Source of the DNA: Gemmatimonadota bacterium
GTDB lineage: Bacteria; Gemmatimonadota; Gemmatimonadetes; Gemmatimonadales; GWC2-71-9
Length of the DNA: 64,000 nucleotides
Direction of reading: 5' to 3'
NCBI GenBank assembly: GCA_016720805.1
Contig: JADKJZ010000008.1
Location: forward strand, 1-64,000
Made by a program: the position numbers and the translations under genes
Part shown: piece after piece, positions 46,660-56,941 of the stretch
How positions within the stretch are numbered: position 1 is the stretch's first letter
Layout: the number at the start of each line of letters is the position of its first letter
Notes under the pieces: model-generated
The model's input: only the letters and a program-made list of their open reading frames with translations
Database searches by the model: none
Told to the model about the DNA's origin: nothing

Positions 46660-46869
46660 GGATCCATCGCTTTGGATACGCGCAATATAGGGAAAATGTT
46701 CACCCGAAGGCAAACCGGACCCCACGGCGGGGGCGGTTCTCGTTAGATTGGTCCCCGTCGCCGACCGCCAGAGGCGGGGGCGCGAGCGCGGTTCACCGGG
46801 GCAGCCGCGCGCCCACCGAGCAGGCCCAGCCGGGCCCCGCGCTCGCCGGGGGGCGCGCCAGAGGACGTC

Positions 46870-47559
46870 ATGGCGCAGGGTCAGAAGCCGTTCTACCTCG
46901 CACTCGGGGCGATCGCGATCGCCGGAGTCGGATTTCTCGCCTACCGGATGATGGGGGGCGGTGCCGTCTCGATTCCCGCCAACGTCACCGTCAGCGCGGC
47001 CGACACCTCGGGCTTCAACGGCTATCTCCTCGGCAGCCCCACCGCACCGATCGAAATCTCCGAGTACGCCGATTTCACCTGCCCAGCGTGCGCCGCCTTC
47101 AGCACCGTCCAGTTCCCCGACGTCCGGGCGCGGCTGATCGAGACCGGCAAGGCGCGCTTCCGCTATCGGGACTTCCCGCTCGAGGGCGGCATTCACACCC
47201 ATTCGCGCGTCGCGGCCCACTCGGTGGCCTGCGCCAACGACCAGGGGAAGTTCTGGGAGCTCGCGGAGCGGCAATTCCTGCATCAGAACGATTGGGCCCT
47301 CGCGGGGAACGGCGTCTCGGCGCTCAAGGATGTCGCCAAGGCGGCCGGGCTCGACACGGGCGCGTGGCAGAGCTGCATGGAGTCGGCAAAATACGCCGGC
47401 CGGATCCAGGCCTCGCTGGATGAAGGCGCGCGTCTCGGCGTCGGCTCGACGCCCTCGTTTCTGATTGGCGGACGGATCTACACTGGCCTCAACTCCGATG
47501 GCATGGTTCAGCTGGTCGACTCGCTGATTGCTGCCCAGGCCGGTACCAAGGCGCCGTGA
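46870..47559 (+). CDS. DsbA/thioredoxin-fold oxidoreductase with membrane anchor
   Basis: A 229-residue protein with one N-terminal helix (FYLALGAIAIAGVGFLAYRM) and a thioredoxin-like domain. The active site is CPAC (71-74) in EYADFTCPACAAFS, and the cis-proline loop is GVGSTPSFLIGG. Two further cysteines (SVACAND and QSCMES) could form a second pair. It resembles DsbA/BdbD-like enzymes that oxidise or reduce extracytoplasmic cysteines. A TAGATT box lies at 46744-46749, so the leader is about 115 bases. Its stop overlaps kup by GTGA. Confidence 0.9.
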   Translation: MAQGQKPFYLALGAIAIAGVGFLAYRMMGGGAVSIPANVTVSAADTSGFNGYLLGSPTAPIEISEYADFTCPACAAFSTVQFPDVRARLIETGKARFRYRDFPLEGGIHTHSRVAAHSVACANDQGKFWELAERQFLHQNDWALAGNGVSALKDVAKAAGLDTGAWQSCMESAKYAGRIQASLDEGARLGVGSTPSFLIGGRIYTGLNSDGMVQLVDSLIAAQAGTKAP

Positions 47560-49484
47560 GCCACCACCGCAAACCGCCCGAGGGGAAGGCGCTCGCCGGC
47601 CTTGCCCTCGCGGCGCTGGGCGTGGTCTATGGCGACATCGGGACCTCGCCGCTCTACGCCCTCAAGGAATGCTTCTCCGGGCCGCATGCGATCGCCCTGA
47701 CCCACGAGAACGTCCTCGGGATCCTCTCGCTCATTTTCTGGTCGCTCAACTTCGTCGTCTCCTTCAAGTACATCTCGCTGGTCATGCGGGCCGACAATCA
47801 GGGCGAGGGCGGCATTCTCGCCTTGCTCGCGTTGGTGCGCCCCGGCGGGCACACGGTCGGCCGCGGCGTGATCCTGATGGTCGGCCTCTTCGGCGCGGCC
47901 CTGCTCTACGGCGACGGCGTGATCACTCCCGCCATCTCGGTGCTCGGTGCGGTCGAGGGGCTCGAGGTCGCGACGCCGATCTTCAAGCACTGGGTCGTCC
48001 CGATGGCGTGCGTGATCATCACGGCGCTCTTTGCGGTGCAGCGGCGCGGCACCGCCGGCATCGGCAAGATCTTCGGCCCCGTGACGACGATCTACTTCGT
48101 CTGCATCGCGGTGCTCGGCGTCCGTGGCATCCTGATGAACACGGAAGTGCTGCACGCCCTGAACCCCTGGTATGCGTTCGAGTTCTTCCTCCGCGAGCGG
48201 GGGCAGGCCTTCGTCGTGCTCGCTGCCGTCGTCCTCGTGATCACCGGCGGCGAAGCGCTCTACGCCGACATGGGACACATCGGCGCCCGCCCCATCCGAC
48301 TGGCCTGGTTCGTGGTCGTGCTGCCGGCACTGGCGCTGAACTATTTCGGGCAGGGCGCGCTGCTGCTGACCGACCCCACCGCCGTCAGCAATCCGTTCTA
48401 TCAGTTGGTGCCCTCGTGGGCGCTGTATCCCATGATCGGGATCGCCACCGGCGCCGCCGTCGTCGCCTCGCAGGCCTTGATCTCCGGCGCGTTCTCGCTG
48501 ACCCAGCAGGCGATGCAGCTCGGCTTTGTGCCCCGGATGCGGCTGATCCACACGTCGGCGACCGAGATCGGCCAGATCTACATGCCCGGCGTCAACTGGG
48601 CGCTCTGGGTCGCCTGCATTGCGCTCGTGCTCGCCTTCAAGTCTTCCACGGCGCTGGCCGCCACTTACGGCGTCGCCGTCACCGGGACCATGCTGACCAC
48701 GTCGATCCTCTTCGCCATCGTGATGCACAAGCTGTGGCACTGGCCCATGTGGCGCGTCGTGGTGATCACCACGGTCTTCGTGATGGTGGACGTCGCCTTC
48801 CTGGGCGCCAACCTGTTGAAGATCCCCGATGGTGGCTGGTTCCCCCTCGCCGCCGCTGGCGTGATCTACCTGCTGATGAGCACCTGGAAGCTCGGCCGTC
48901 GACAGGTCACCGCGATGCTGCAGGAATCGTCGTTGCCGCTCGACCTCTTCATCCCCGACGTGATCCGCCGCAAGCCGTATCGCGTGCCGGGCGTCTCGGT
49001 GGTCATGACGTCGATTGCCGACGTCGCGCCGCCGGTGCTGCTGCACCACCTGAAGCACAACAAGGTGTTGCACGAGCAGGTGATCCTGATGACCATCACC
49101 TCGCTGCAGATTCCGCTGGTGCCCGAGGCCGAGCGCGTGCAGGTGGTCGACAAGGGCGCCGGCTTCGTGCAGGTGTTCGCACGCTACGGCTTCCTCGAGT
49201 CGCCCAATGTCGGCGCGATCCTCGCCGCCACCGCGGAACAGTTGCCACCGCCGACCGAAGGCAAGGTCCCCGCGCTGCGGCTCAACGAGGTGACCTTCTA
49301 CCTCGGCCGCGAGACGCTCATCGTCGCCCCGCGCGACCGCAAGGGCGCCCGCACCCGCGCGGCGATGCCGGCCTGGCGCGCCACCCTCTTCTCGGTGATG
49401 AGCCGCAACGCGCAGAGCGCCGCCGGCTACTTCGGGCTGCCGCCGAATCGAGTGGTGGAGTTGGGGGCGCAGTTGCAGGTGTAG
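47556..49484 (+). CDS. kup: KUP/HAK-type potassium transporter
   Basis: A 642-residue membrane protein of full family length. The hallmark LGVVYGDIGTSPLYALKECF is at residues 21-40, followed by NQGEGGILALLALV and about 12 helices, and a cytoplasmic C-terminus (from about 450) that ends VVELGAQLQV. It imports K+ with protons. GTG start overlaps the DsbA-like gene. A heptamer element begins right after the TAG. Confidence 0.95.
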   Translation: MSHHRKPPEGKALAGLALAALGVVYGDIGTSPLYALKECFSGPHAIALTHENVLGILSLIFWSLNFVVSFKYISLVMRADNQGEGGILALLALVRPGGHTVGRGVILMVGLFGAALLYGDGVITPAISVLGAVEGLEVATPIFKHWVVPMACVIITALFAVQRRGTAGIGKIFGPVTTIYFVCIAVLGVRGILMNTEVLHALNPWYAFEFFLRERGQAFVVLAAVVLVITGGEALYADMGHIGARPIRLAWFVVVLPALALNYFGQGALLLTDPTAVSNPFYQLVPSWALYPMIGIATGAAVVASQALISGAFSLTQQAMQLGFVPRMRLIHTSATEIGQIYMPGVNWALWVACIALVLAFKSSTALAATYGVAVTGTMLTTSILFAIVMHKLWHWPMWRVVVITTVFVMVDVAFLGANLLKIPDGGWFPLAAAGVIYLLMSTWKLGRRQVTAMLQESSLPLDLFIPDVIRRKPYRVPGVSVVMTSIADVAPPVLLHHLKHNKVLHEQVILMTITSLQIPLVPEAERVQVVDKGAGFVQVFARYGFLESPNVGAILAATAEQLPPPTEGKVPALRLNEVTFYLGRETLIVAPRDRKGARTRAAMPAWRATLFSVMSRNAQSAAGYFGLPPNRVVELGAQLQV

Positions 49485-49609
49485 CAGCGAATGGCGAACA
49501 GCGAACAGCGACGCGCGTAATACGTGAAACGTCAAAGGTGAAACGGGGGCCGACTTGGGCTCCGTTTCACCTCTCACGTTTCACGCGGTCCGCCGTTCGC
49601 CGTTCGCCG

Positions 49610-49612
<3 letters not shown>
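49485..49612. repeat. Heptamer palindrome between convergent kup and acsA
   Basis: Left arm AGCGAAT, GGCGAAC, AGCGAAC, AGCGACG, then TACGTGA, AACGTCA, AAGGTGA; right arm CCGTTTC, ACCTCTC, ACGTTTC, then CCGCCGT, TCGCCGT, TCGCCGT. Same design and same unit types as the element at 23148, again between convergent genes and touching both stops. Confidence 0.88.
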
Positions 49613-51559
<1,947 letters not shown>

Positions 51560-51607
51560 GATGGGATGCCGGAGTGTGAGGTGAATCGGAAAGTTAGCTG
51601 GATTTGG

Positions 51608-51634
51608 GATGATCGATGATCGATGATCGATCGC
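51608..51634. repeat. Heptamer repeat, CGATGAT type (left of pair)
   Basis: CGATGAT, CGATGAT, CGATGAT in 7-bp phase, in the gap between the acsA and STAS genes. A second copy lies at 51673-51710; together they can pair. Confidence 0.8.
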
Positions 51635-51672
51635 AGGGATCCGTGCGATTCCGGGGCGGGCGTCCGAGGACG

Positions 51673-51710
51673 GACCATCGATCATCGACCATCAATCATC
51701 GATCATCGAA
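51673..51710. repeat. Heptamer repeat, CGATCAT type (right of pair)
   Basis: CGATCAT, CGACCAT, CAATCAT, CGATCAT with small variations in 7-bp phase. Partner of 51608-51634. The pair occupies part of a divergent promoter gap (51560-51805) for acsA and the STAS gene. Confidence 0.8.
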
Positions 51711-51805
51711 CTGTCAATATTTCATACACCACGATCCCAACGCGGTTTGGCAGACCTCTTGCTCCTGCCTTCTCCCCAGATGCTCACACCGAGGGCTGGA
51801 GGCCC

Positions 51806-52132
51806 ATGACCGTGACGACCGCGCAGCCATCACAGCGAGAGCTGCTTGCCCCACCGACCCTGGGGCTGGCGACTCGAGAAGCCTTTCGCCGGACGGCGAA
51901 CGAGCTTCTCGACGAGCTGGCCGAGGGGAATGGGCAGCTGGTGGTGGACCTCTCCGGGACGCGGGAGGTCGACTCCTCGGGGCTGGGCGCGCTCGTCATG
52001 GTGCAGCGCCACGCCGCCGATCGGCGGCTGCAGGTGAAGCTGCGCGGCGTGACGCCGGAGTTGGAGTTCCTGCTGGTCCTCACCAAGCTCGACGATCTCT
52101 TCCTCTTCGAAAAGCCGCGTCCTGAGCAGTAA
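51806..52132 (+). CDS. STAS-domain anti-sigma factor antagonist
   Basis: A 108-residue STAS protein. The key DSSGLGALVMVQRHA helix contains the phosphorylatable serine and LVVDLSGTREVDSSG forms the preceding strand. Such proteins bind anti-sigma kinases in partner-switch control. GGAGG lies 4 bases before the ATG. It precedes the ccm genes, but they have their own -10 box, so joint control is not shown. Confidence 0.85.
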   Translation: MTVTTAQPSQRELLAPPTLGLATREAFRRTANELLDELAEGNGQLVVDLSGTREVDSSGLGALVMVQRHAADRRLQVKLRGVTPELEFLLVLTKLDDLFLFEKPRPEQ

Positions 52133-52154
52133 CGGCGCGGCCACGTGGCCGCGC

Positions 52155-52160
52155 TATACT
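52155..52160 (+). promoter_or_regulatory. Leaderless -10 box before the ccm operon
   Basis: TATACT sits exactly 6 bases before an ATG at 52167. This ATG opens an 8-codon frame rather than ccmA itself. No ribosome site lies between. Confidence 0.5.
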
Positions 52161-52166
52161 TCCGGG

Positions 52167-52190
52167 ATGCCATTGGCGCCCCGCGGATGA
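52167..52190 (+). CDS. Predicted leader mini-ORF of the ccm operon (7 residues)
   Basis: ATG CCA TTG GCG CCC CGC GGA TGA encodes MPLAPRG; its TGA overlaps the ccmA ATG at 52187 (ATGA). If the transcript is leaderless, ribosomes would load here and reach ccmA by coupling. It is too short to have a product role. It may also be fortuitous. Confidence 0.4.
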   Translation: MPLAPRG

Positions 52191-52900
52191 CCCCCGCCGA
52201 CACCCCGTTGCTGCAGATCCACCACCTCGAGCGCCGCTTCGGGGCGGTCGTTGCGTTGCGTGGGATCGAGCTTCTGGTGGCCCCCGGCGAAGTGGTGCTG
52301 TTGCTGGGCCCGAACGGCGCCGGCAAGTCCACCCTCCTCCGCTGCATCGCCGGGCTCGCCCGCCCCACCAAGGGGCGGGTCGAAGTGCTCGGCCAGAACG
52401 TGCATGCCGATCCCGAAGCGCGTCGCGCGCTCGGATTGCTCTCCCATCAATCGTTCCTTTATGAAGATCTCACGGCGCGGGAGAACCTGCGATTCGCGGC
52501 AGAGTTGCATGGACTCGACAGTGTGGCATCGCGTGTTGAGACGGCGCTAGCGGATGCGCGCCTCACCTCGCGGGCCGATACGCGCGTCTTCGGATTTTCG
52601 CAGGGGATGTTGCAGCGGCTCGCCTTCGCGCGGGCCACGATGCACCAGCCCGCGTTGCTGTTGCTGGACGAGCCGTTCACGGCGCTCGACGCCGCCGCCG
52701 CGCGCTCACTCCGGGAGCGGGTGGCGACCGAGCGCGATGCCGGGCGGGCCGTGGTCTGCGTGACGCACGAGCCGGCGGAGCTCTGGGAGCTGGCCTCGCG
52801 GGTGATCGTGTTGCGGAGCGGCGTCGTCGTCGCCGATGAGCCGCGGCCGGACGACCTGGCGCACTTCCGCAGCGGGTACGACGCCCTGGTGACACCATGA
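52187..52900 (+). CDS. ccmA: Cytochrome c maturation ATP-binding protein CcmA
   Basis: A 237-residue ABC ATPase: LLQIHHLERRFGAVVALRGIELLV at the start, Walker A GPNGAGKSTLLRC, signature FSQGMLQRLAFARA, Walker B LLLLDEPFTALD. With CcmB and CcmC it forms the complex that releases holo-CcmE, needed for c-type cytochromes. The ATG at 52187 is chosen because upstream in-frame sequence (VAALYFRDAIGAPR) runs across the -10 box. Overlaps ccmB by ATGA. Confidence 0.9.
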   Translation: MTPADTPLLQIHHLERRFGAVVALRGIELLVAPGEVVLLLGPNGAGKSTLLRCIAGLARPTKGRVEVLGQNVHADPEARRALGLLSHQSFLYEDLTARENLRFAAELHGLDSVASRVETALADARLTSRADTRVFGFSQGMLQRLAFARATMHQPALLLLDEPFTALDAAAARSLRERVATERDAGRAVVCVTHEPAELWELASRVIVLRSGVVVADEPRPDDLAHFRSGYDALVTP

Positions 52901-53574
52901 GCGTCGTCCGCATCGCGCTGCTGATCGCCGGCAAGGACCTCCGCATCGAGCGGCGGTCGCGCACCGCGATCCACACCGCCACGCTCTTCGCAGTGCTGGT
53001 GCTGCTGACGGTGGTCTTCGCCCGCGACGGCGGTGCCGTCTCCCTGGTGACGCTCGCCCCCTCGGTGCTCTGGATCACCATTGCGCTCGCCTCGCTGGTG
53101 GCGCTGAACCGGGCCTTCACGCTGGAACGGGAGCACGCCGCCCTCGAGGGGATCCTCCTCGCCCCGGTGCCCAGGAGCGCGCTCTTCCTGGGGAAGTGGC
53201 TCGCCAACCTCGCGTTCGTCTCGCTGGTGCTGGCGATCACCTTCCCGCTCTGGATCCTCTTCTACGGCGTGGCGGTCACCCCTGCGCTGATTCCGGTCGC
53301 CGGCGTCGCCATCCTCGCCTCGATCGGCATCACCGCGATCGGCACGGTCTTCTCGGCGATGGCGGTCCGGACGCGCCATGCCGAGCTGCTCCTCCCGGTC
53401 CTGATGCTCCCCTTCCTGCTGCCGCCGATCTACTTCGCGGCGCAGAGCACGGTGCGGCTCCTCGGGGGCCGCCCCTTGGAAGAGCTCTGGGGATGGCTCA
53501 GATTCCTTGCCTTGTACGACCTCGCCTTCGCCATGCTGGCGGCGATGCTCTTTCCTGCGGTGGTGGACGAATGA
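52897..53574 (+). CDS. ccmB: Heme exporter permease CcmB
   Basis: A 225-residue protein with six helices, opening IALLIAGKDLRIERRSRTAIHTATLFAVLVLLT and containing RAFTLEREHAALEGILLAPVPRSALFLGKWLAN, the family block. Membrane partner of CcmA in cytochrome c maturation. ATGA overlaps on both sides. Confidence 0.92.
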   Translation: MSVVRIALLIAGKDLRIERRSRTAIHTATLFAVLVLLTVVFARDGGAVSLVTLAPSVLWITIALASLVALNRAFTLEREHAALEGILLAPVPRSALFLGKWLANLAFVSLVLAITFPLWILFYGVAVTPALIPVAGVAILASIGITAIGTVFSAMAVRTRHAELLLPVLMLPFLLPPIYFAAQSTVRLLGGRPLEELWGWLRFLALYDLAFAMLAAMLFPAVVDE

Positions 53575-54266
53575 CTCTCGAGGCAGCATCGGCCAGTCGG
53601 CAGATCAGCCGCGGCCGCACCCTGACCCTGGTCGGCGTGGTGTCGCTGATCGCCCTCTACGTGATGGCGCTGCAGTTCACCCCGCCGGAGCGCTTCCAGG
53701 GGTTGGCACAGAAGATCTTCTACATCCATCCGCCCGCGGCCTACGCGATGCAGATGGCCTTCATCTTCACCGGCATCGCGTCGCTCCTCTACCTCCTCCT
53801 CCACGACGCGCGCTTCGACGTCTTCGCCGAGGCCTCGGCCGAAGTCGGCATGATGTTCGGCGCCATCGTCGTCATCACCGGCCCGATCTGGGGCCGGCCG
53901 GCGTGGGGCACCTGGTGGGAATGGGAGCCGCGACTGACCTTCACCGTCATGGAGATCGTGCTCTTTGGGGGCTACTTCGCGCTGCGAGGGGCGGTGCGCG
54001 ACCCCGCCGAGCGCGCCAAGTTCGCCGCGGTCATGGGGCTCATGGCGCTGGTGCTCGTGCCGTTCAACCACCTCACGGTCTACCTCTTCGCGTCGCAACA
54101 CCCGCAGCCGGTCGTGATCAAGACGACCAAGCCGGAGCTGCCGCTGGAGATGCTGCGGACCTTCATCACCGGCTTCGCGGTCTTCACCATCCTCTACCTC
54201 GGGCTCGTCATGCAGCGCTACGGCATCGGCGCCCGCCACGCCATCCAGGAGGCCGCCGATGCCTGA
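53571..54266 (+). CDS. ccmC: Heme handling protein CcmC
   Basis: A 231-residue protein with six helices and the heme-binding WGTWWEWEPRLT motif (tryptophan-rich) plus flanking histidines in IFYIHPPAAYAMQ and VPFNHLTVYLF. It passes heme to CcmE. Some phyla call this CcsA-like, but the ccmA-B-C order and CcmD following support CcmC. ATGA with ccmB; 8-base overlap with ccmD. Confidence 0.93.
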   Translation: MTLEAASASRQISRGRTLTLVGVVSLIALYVMALQFTPPERFQGLAQKIFYIHPPAAYAMQMAFIFTGIASLLYLLLHDARFDVFAEASAEVGMMFGAIVVITGPIWGRPAWGTWWEWEPRLTFTVMEIVLFGGYFALRGAVRDPAERAKFAAVMGLMALVLVPFNHLTVYLFASQHPQPVVIKTTKPELPLEMLRTFITGFAVFTILYLGLVMQRYGIGARHAIQEAADA

Positions 54267-54363
54267 TACCGGGAGCTACATGGTCGCGGCGTATATCGTC
54301 ACGGCCGTCGTGGTGGGGGGGTATGTGGTGAGTTTGTGGAGGAGAGGGAACAGCAAGGGATGA
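54259..54363 (+). CDS. ccmD: CcmD-like small membrane protein
   Basis: A 34-residue peptide (MPDTGSYMVAAYIVTAVVVG then GYVVSLWRRGNSKG) with one helix and basic end, matching the CcmD layout (AAYxV...hydrophobic...RR). It stabilises the CcmC-CcmE complex. Too short for most gene finders; overlaps ccmC by 8 bases. The TGA is the first part of the heptamer repeat. Confidence 0.85.
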   Translation: MPDTGSYMVAAYIVTAVVVGGYVVSLWRRGNSKG

Positions 54364-54406
54364 TCGATCATCGATGATCGATGATCGATGATCGATGATC
54401 GATTGC
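54359..54406. repeat. Heptamer repeat, CGATCAT/CGATGAT type, after ccmD
   Basis: CGATCAT followed by CGATGAT units in 7-bp phase, supplying the ccmD TGA. With its partner at 54461-54502 it flanks a further ATCCCCGC/GCGGGGAT hairpin (54419-54426 and 54443-54450), forming a composite terminator-like structure between convergent genes. Confidence 0.88.
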
Positions 54407-54460
54407 CCATACGCGAAGATCCCCGCCTCGGCGTCTGCCGGAGCGGGGATTCCTCGCTAT

Positions 54461-54502
54461 CACCATCGATCATCGATCATCGATCATCGATGATCGATCA
54501 TC
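54461..54502. repeat. Heptamer repeat, CGATCAT type, after the aquaporin gene
   Basis: CGATCAT units then CGATGAT and CGATCAT in 7-bp phase. The stop of the aquaporin gene (TGA, minus) comes from it; ccmD and aquaporin both end in GGATGATCGATC. Confidence 0.88.
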
Positions 54503-55195
54503 CAGTCGTGTCTTCCTTCGCCAACAACACATGCTTCCACAGCAGCGCCGCCGCGACCGCGCCGACGATCGGCCCGATCCACCAGACGGCCTGCGCCTGC
54601 ATGTTGCCGGCGATGATGGCGGGGCCGAAGGCGCGGGCGGGGTTGAGCGCGCCGCCGGTGAGCGGGCCGCCGACCACGATGCCGGGGATCAGCGTCAGGC
54701 CGATGCCGAAGCCGGCAATCTTCGGGGCGCTCTTCGAGACGGCCGTCGCCATCACGGCCGACATCAGGAAGAAGGTCAGGACCGCCTCGAGGGCGATGGC
54801 GGTCTGAAGGTCATCGTGTTGTGGAGCGCCGGCGCGCCGAAATTCACCACGCGGCCGACATTCGGGGAGAGGAGCGACTTGACCAGCAGCGCGCCGAGGA
54901 GGCCACCGGCCAGCTGCGCCATGACGTAGGCGAAGGCGTCGGCGGGCGCGATCTTCCTGATCGAGAGCAGCCCGATGGTGACCGCCGGGTTGCAGTGGCC
55001 GCCGGAGATGGCCGCCGTCGCCGAGATGGCGATGGCGAGGGCGATCGCGTGGACCACGGCGATCCCGAAGACGCCGTAGTCGGCGCCCGGGAAGGAATTC
55101 ATCACGACGGCACCGCATCCGAAGAAGATCAGGATGAAGGTGCCGAACATCTCGGCGAGGACGCGGGGGAGCAGGGGACGCATCGGGCGAGTCAT
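54498..55195 (-). CDS. Aquaporin/MIP family channel, frameshifted
   Basis: A water or glycerol channel of about 231 residues after repair. First NPA motif SGGHCNPAVTIG is in the N-terminal frame (54776-55195), the second, GGALNPARAFGPA, in the next frame. The frames part near 54806 at GCTCCACAACACGATGACC then TTCAGACC; adding one C (TTCCAGACC) would give MTFQTAIALEAVLTFF in one frame. Otherwise intact. Similar to AqpZ. Stop from the heptamer repeat. Either sequence error or decay. Confidence 0.85.
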
Positions 55196-55235
55196 CCTGT
55201 GGTGGGTGGCAGGGATGCGAAAAGACAGGGCGAAT

Positions 55236-56477
55236 CTACACTCCCGTCCGCCGGAGGAGGAGCGTCGCGTTGCAGCCGCCGAAGCCGAAGGAATTCTTGA
55301 GGACCGCCCGGGGTGCCATCGTCAGCCCATCGGCCGGGAGCTGACGCAGCCCGCCCGCCGGATCGGGGTCCAGGCAGTTGAGGGTCGGCGGGATCCAGCC
55401 GTCGCGAATGCTGCGGCAGGCAATGGCCGTCTCGATCGCCCCGGAGGCGCCCAAGGCGTGTGCGTGCCATCCCTTGGTGCCGCTCACCGGCAGGGAGTCG
55501 GTGTGCGCGCCGAAGACCTCCCGGATGGCGAGTGCCTCGGTGGCATCGTTCAGCGTGGTCGACGACCCGTGTGCGTTGACCCACTCGACCTCGTCGGGCG
55601 CACAACCCGCTTCGGCAAGCGCCAGGCGCATCGCCCGCACCGCTTCGCGGCCGTCCGGACGCGGCTGGGTCATGTGGTGCGCGTCGTTGGTCACCCCCGA
55701 CCCGGCGATCTCGGCGTAGATCCGCGCGCCACGTGCCTCTGCATGCTCCAGTGCCTCGAGCACCAGCACCGCCGAGCCTTCGGCCATCACGAAGCCATCG
55801 CGCGCCGAGTCGAACGGTCGCGACGCCGTGGCCGGGTCGTCGTTGCGCGTGCTCATTGCGCGGATCAGCGAGAAGGAACCGTAGCAGAGCGGATAGAGCG
55901 GCGCCTCGCTGCCGCCGGCAAGGATCACGTCGGCGTCGCCCTGGCGAATGGCGCGGAAGCCCTGACCGATCGCGAGCGTCCCCGACGCGCAACTCATTGC
56001 ATTGGTGCTGTTCACGCCCGACACGCCATTGGTGATGGCAATGTTGCACGACAGCGCGCCACCGAACACGGTGAGCGCGAGCAACGGATCCACTTCACGC
56101 GGGCCGCCGGCGATGTACTTGAAGTTCTGCTCCTCCGCGAAGCCGATCCCGCCGAGCGCCGTCCCCATCATCACGCCGACCCGGTCCGCCGATTCGTTGG
56201 CGAGGTCGAGCGCGGCGTCCTCGAGCGCCAGCCGCGTGGCGGCGAGCCCCAACTGCGAACAGCGATCGGTGCGCCGCGCCTGTCGGGGCGAGAGCATCGC
56301 CTCGGGATCGAAATCATTCACCTGTGCCGCGATGTGCGACCGGAACGGTGACGAGTCGAAGCGATCGATCCGTTGCACCGCCGATGGCCCGTGCTGCAGC
56401 CTTGCCCAGACGGCATCACTGCCGATGCCGATCGGCGTGATCAGGCCGATGCCGGTGACCACCACGCGGCGCGTCAC
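55236..56477 (-). CDS. Beta-ketoacyl-ACP synthase, FabF-like
   Basis: A 413-residue condensing enzyme with thiolase fold. Active-site residues are Cys163 (NAMSCASGTLAIG), His303 (VNAHGSSTTLND) and His340 (GWHAHALGASGA). The C-containing loop differs from the usual TACATG of housekeeping FabF, so it may serve a special lipid or polyketide. Ends KNSFGFGGCNATLLLRR, which is canonical. GTG start overlaps the SRPBCC gene stop. It is last of a five-gene tailoring cluster. Confidence 0.9.
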   Translation of the reverse strand: MTRRVVVTGIGLITPIGIGSDAVWARLQHGPSAVQRIDRFDSSPFRSHIAAQVNDFDPEAMLSPRQARRTDRCSQLGLAATRLALEDAALDLANESADRVGVMMGTALGGIGFAEEQNFKYIAGGPREVDPLLALTVFGGALSCNIAITNGVSGVNSTNAMSCASGTLAIGQGFRAIRQGDADVILAGGSEAPLYPLCYGSFSLIRAMSTRNDDPATASRPFDSARDGFVMAEGSAVLVLEALEHAEARGARIYAEIAGSGVTNDAHHMTQPRPDGREAVRAMRLALAEAGCAPDEVEWVNAHGSSTTLNDATEALAIREVFGAHTDSLPVSGTKGWHAHALGASGAIETAIACRSIRDGWIPPTLNCLDPDPAGGLRQLPADGLTMAPRAVLKNSFGFGGCNATLLLRRTGV

Positions 56478-56941
56478 GCGTCACGCTCGGCGGCGCGTGC
56501 CACGCCGGCCAGCGTCTGCTCGGCAATGCCATGCACGAACACCGGCCCGATCACGACCTCGGCGGCGATGCGGCGAATCAACGGCCAGGGGGGGCCGTCC
56601 CAGGTATGCACGATCGTCACGTCACTGCCGCCATCTGCGGTGGGGAGAATGCTCCAGCGCACATCCATTCCGGTGGTGATGCCACCGATGTGCCGGTATC
56701 GAACCTCGTGCTTCGCGGCGTCAACCCAGATCCGGCTGCGCCACCAGGTGGGCCAGTTGAGCGGGCCGCCGAAGCGGCGGTACGCCGACATCTCGACGAT
56801 GCCATCGCCGAAGCGCTCGCCTTCGGTGCGCGTCACGTAGCGATAGTGCGGCAGGATCTCGGGCCAGCGCTCCACCTCGGCGGCATGCGGCCAGACCCGC
56901 TCGGGTGGCGCATGCACGAGGCGCCGATCGACGACGTGCAT
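56474..56941 (-). CDS. SRPBCC-fold protein (polyketide cyclase/aromatase-like)
   Basis: A 155-residue protein of the START/SRPBCC fold: MHVVDRRLVHAPPERVWPHAAEVERWPEILPHYRYV at the start (the usual first strand and helix), then VRYRHIGGITTGMDVRWSI and DVTIVHTWDG. These bind hydrophobic ligands and in clusters cyclise or chaperone polyketides or quinones. The ATG shares one base with the methyltransferase stop (TGATG); GTGA with fabF. Confidence 0.85.
   Translation of the reverse strand: MHVVDRRLVHAPPERVWPHAAEVERWPEILPHYRYVTRTEGERFGDGIVEMSAYRRFGGPLNWPTWWRSRIWVDAAKHEVRYRHIGGITTGMDVRWSILPTADGGSDVTIVHTWDGPPWPLIRRIAAEVVIGPVFVHGIAEQTLAGVARAAERDA

Noticed and set aside
47508..49577. 689-codon minus-strand frame opposite kup
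   Set aside because: Composition is typical of antisense of GC-rich genes (His/Arg/Asp); kup is unmistakable on the plus strand.
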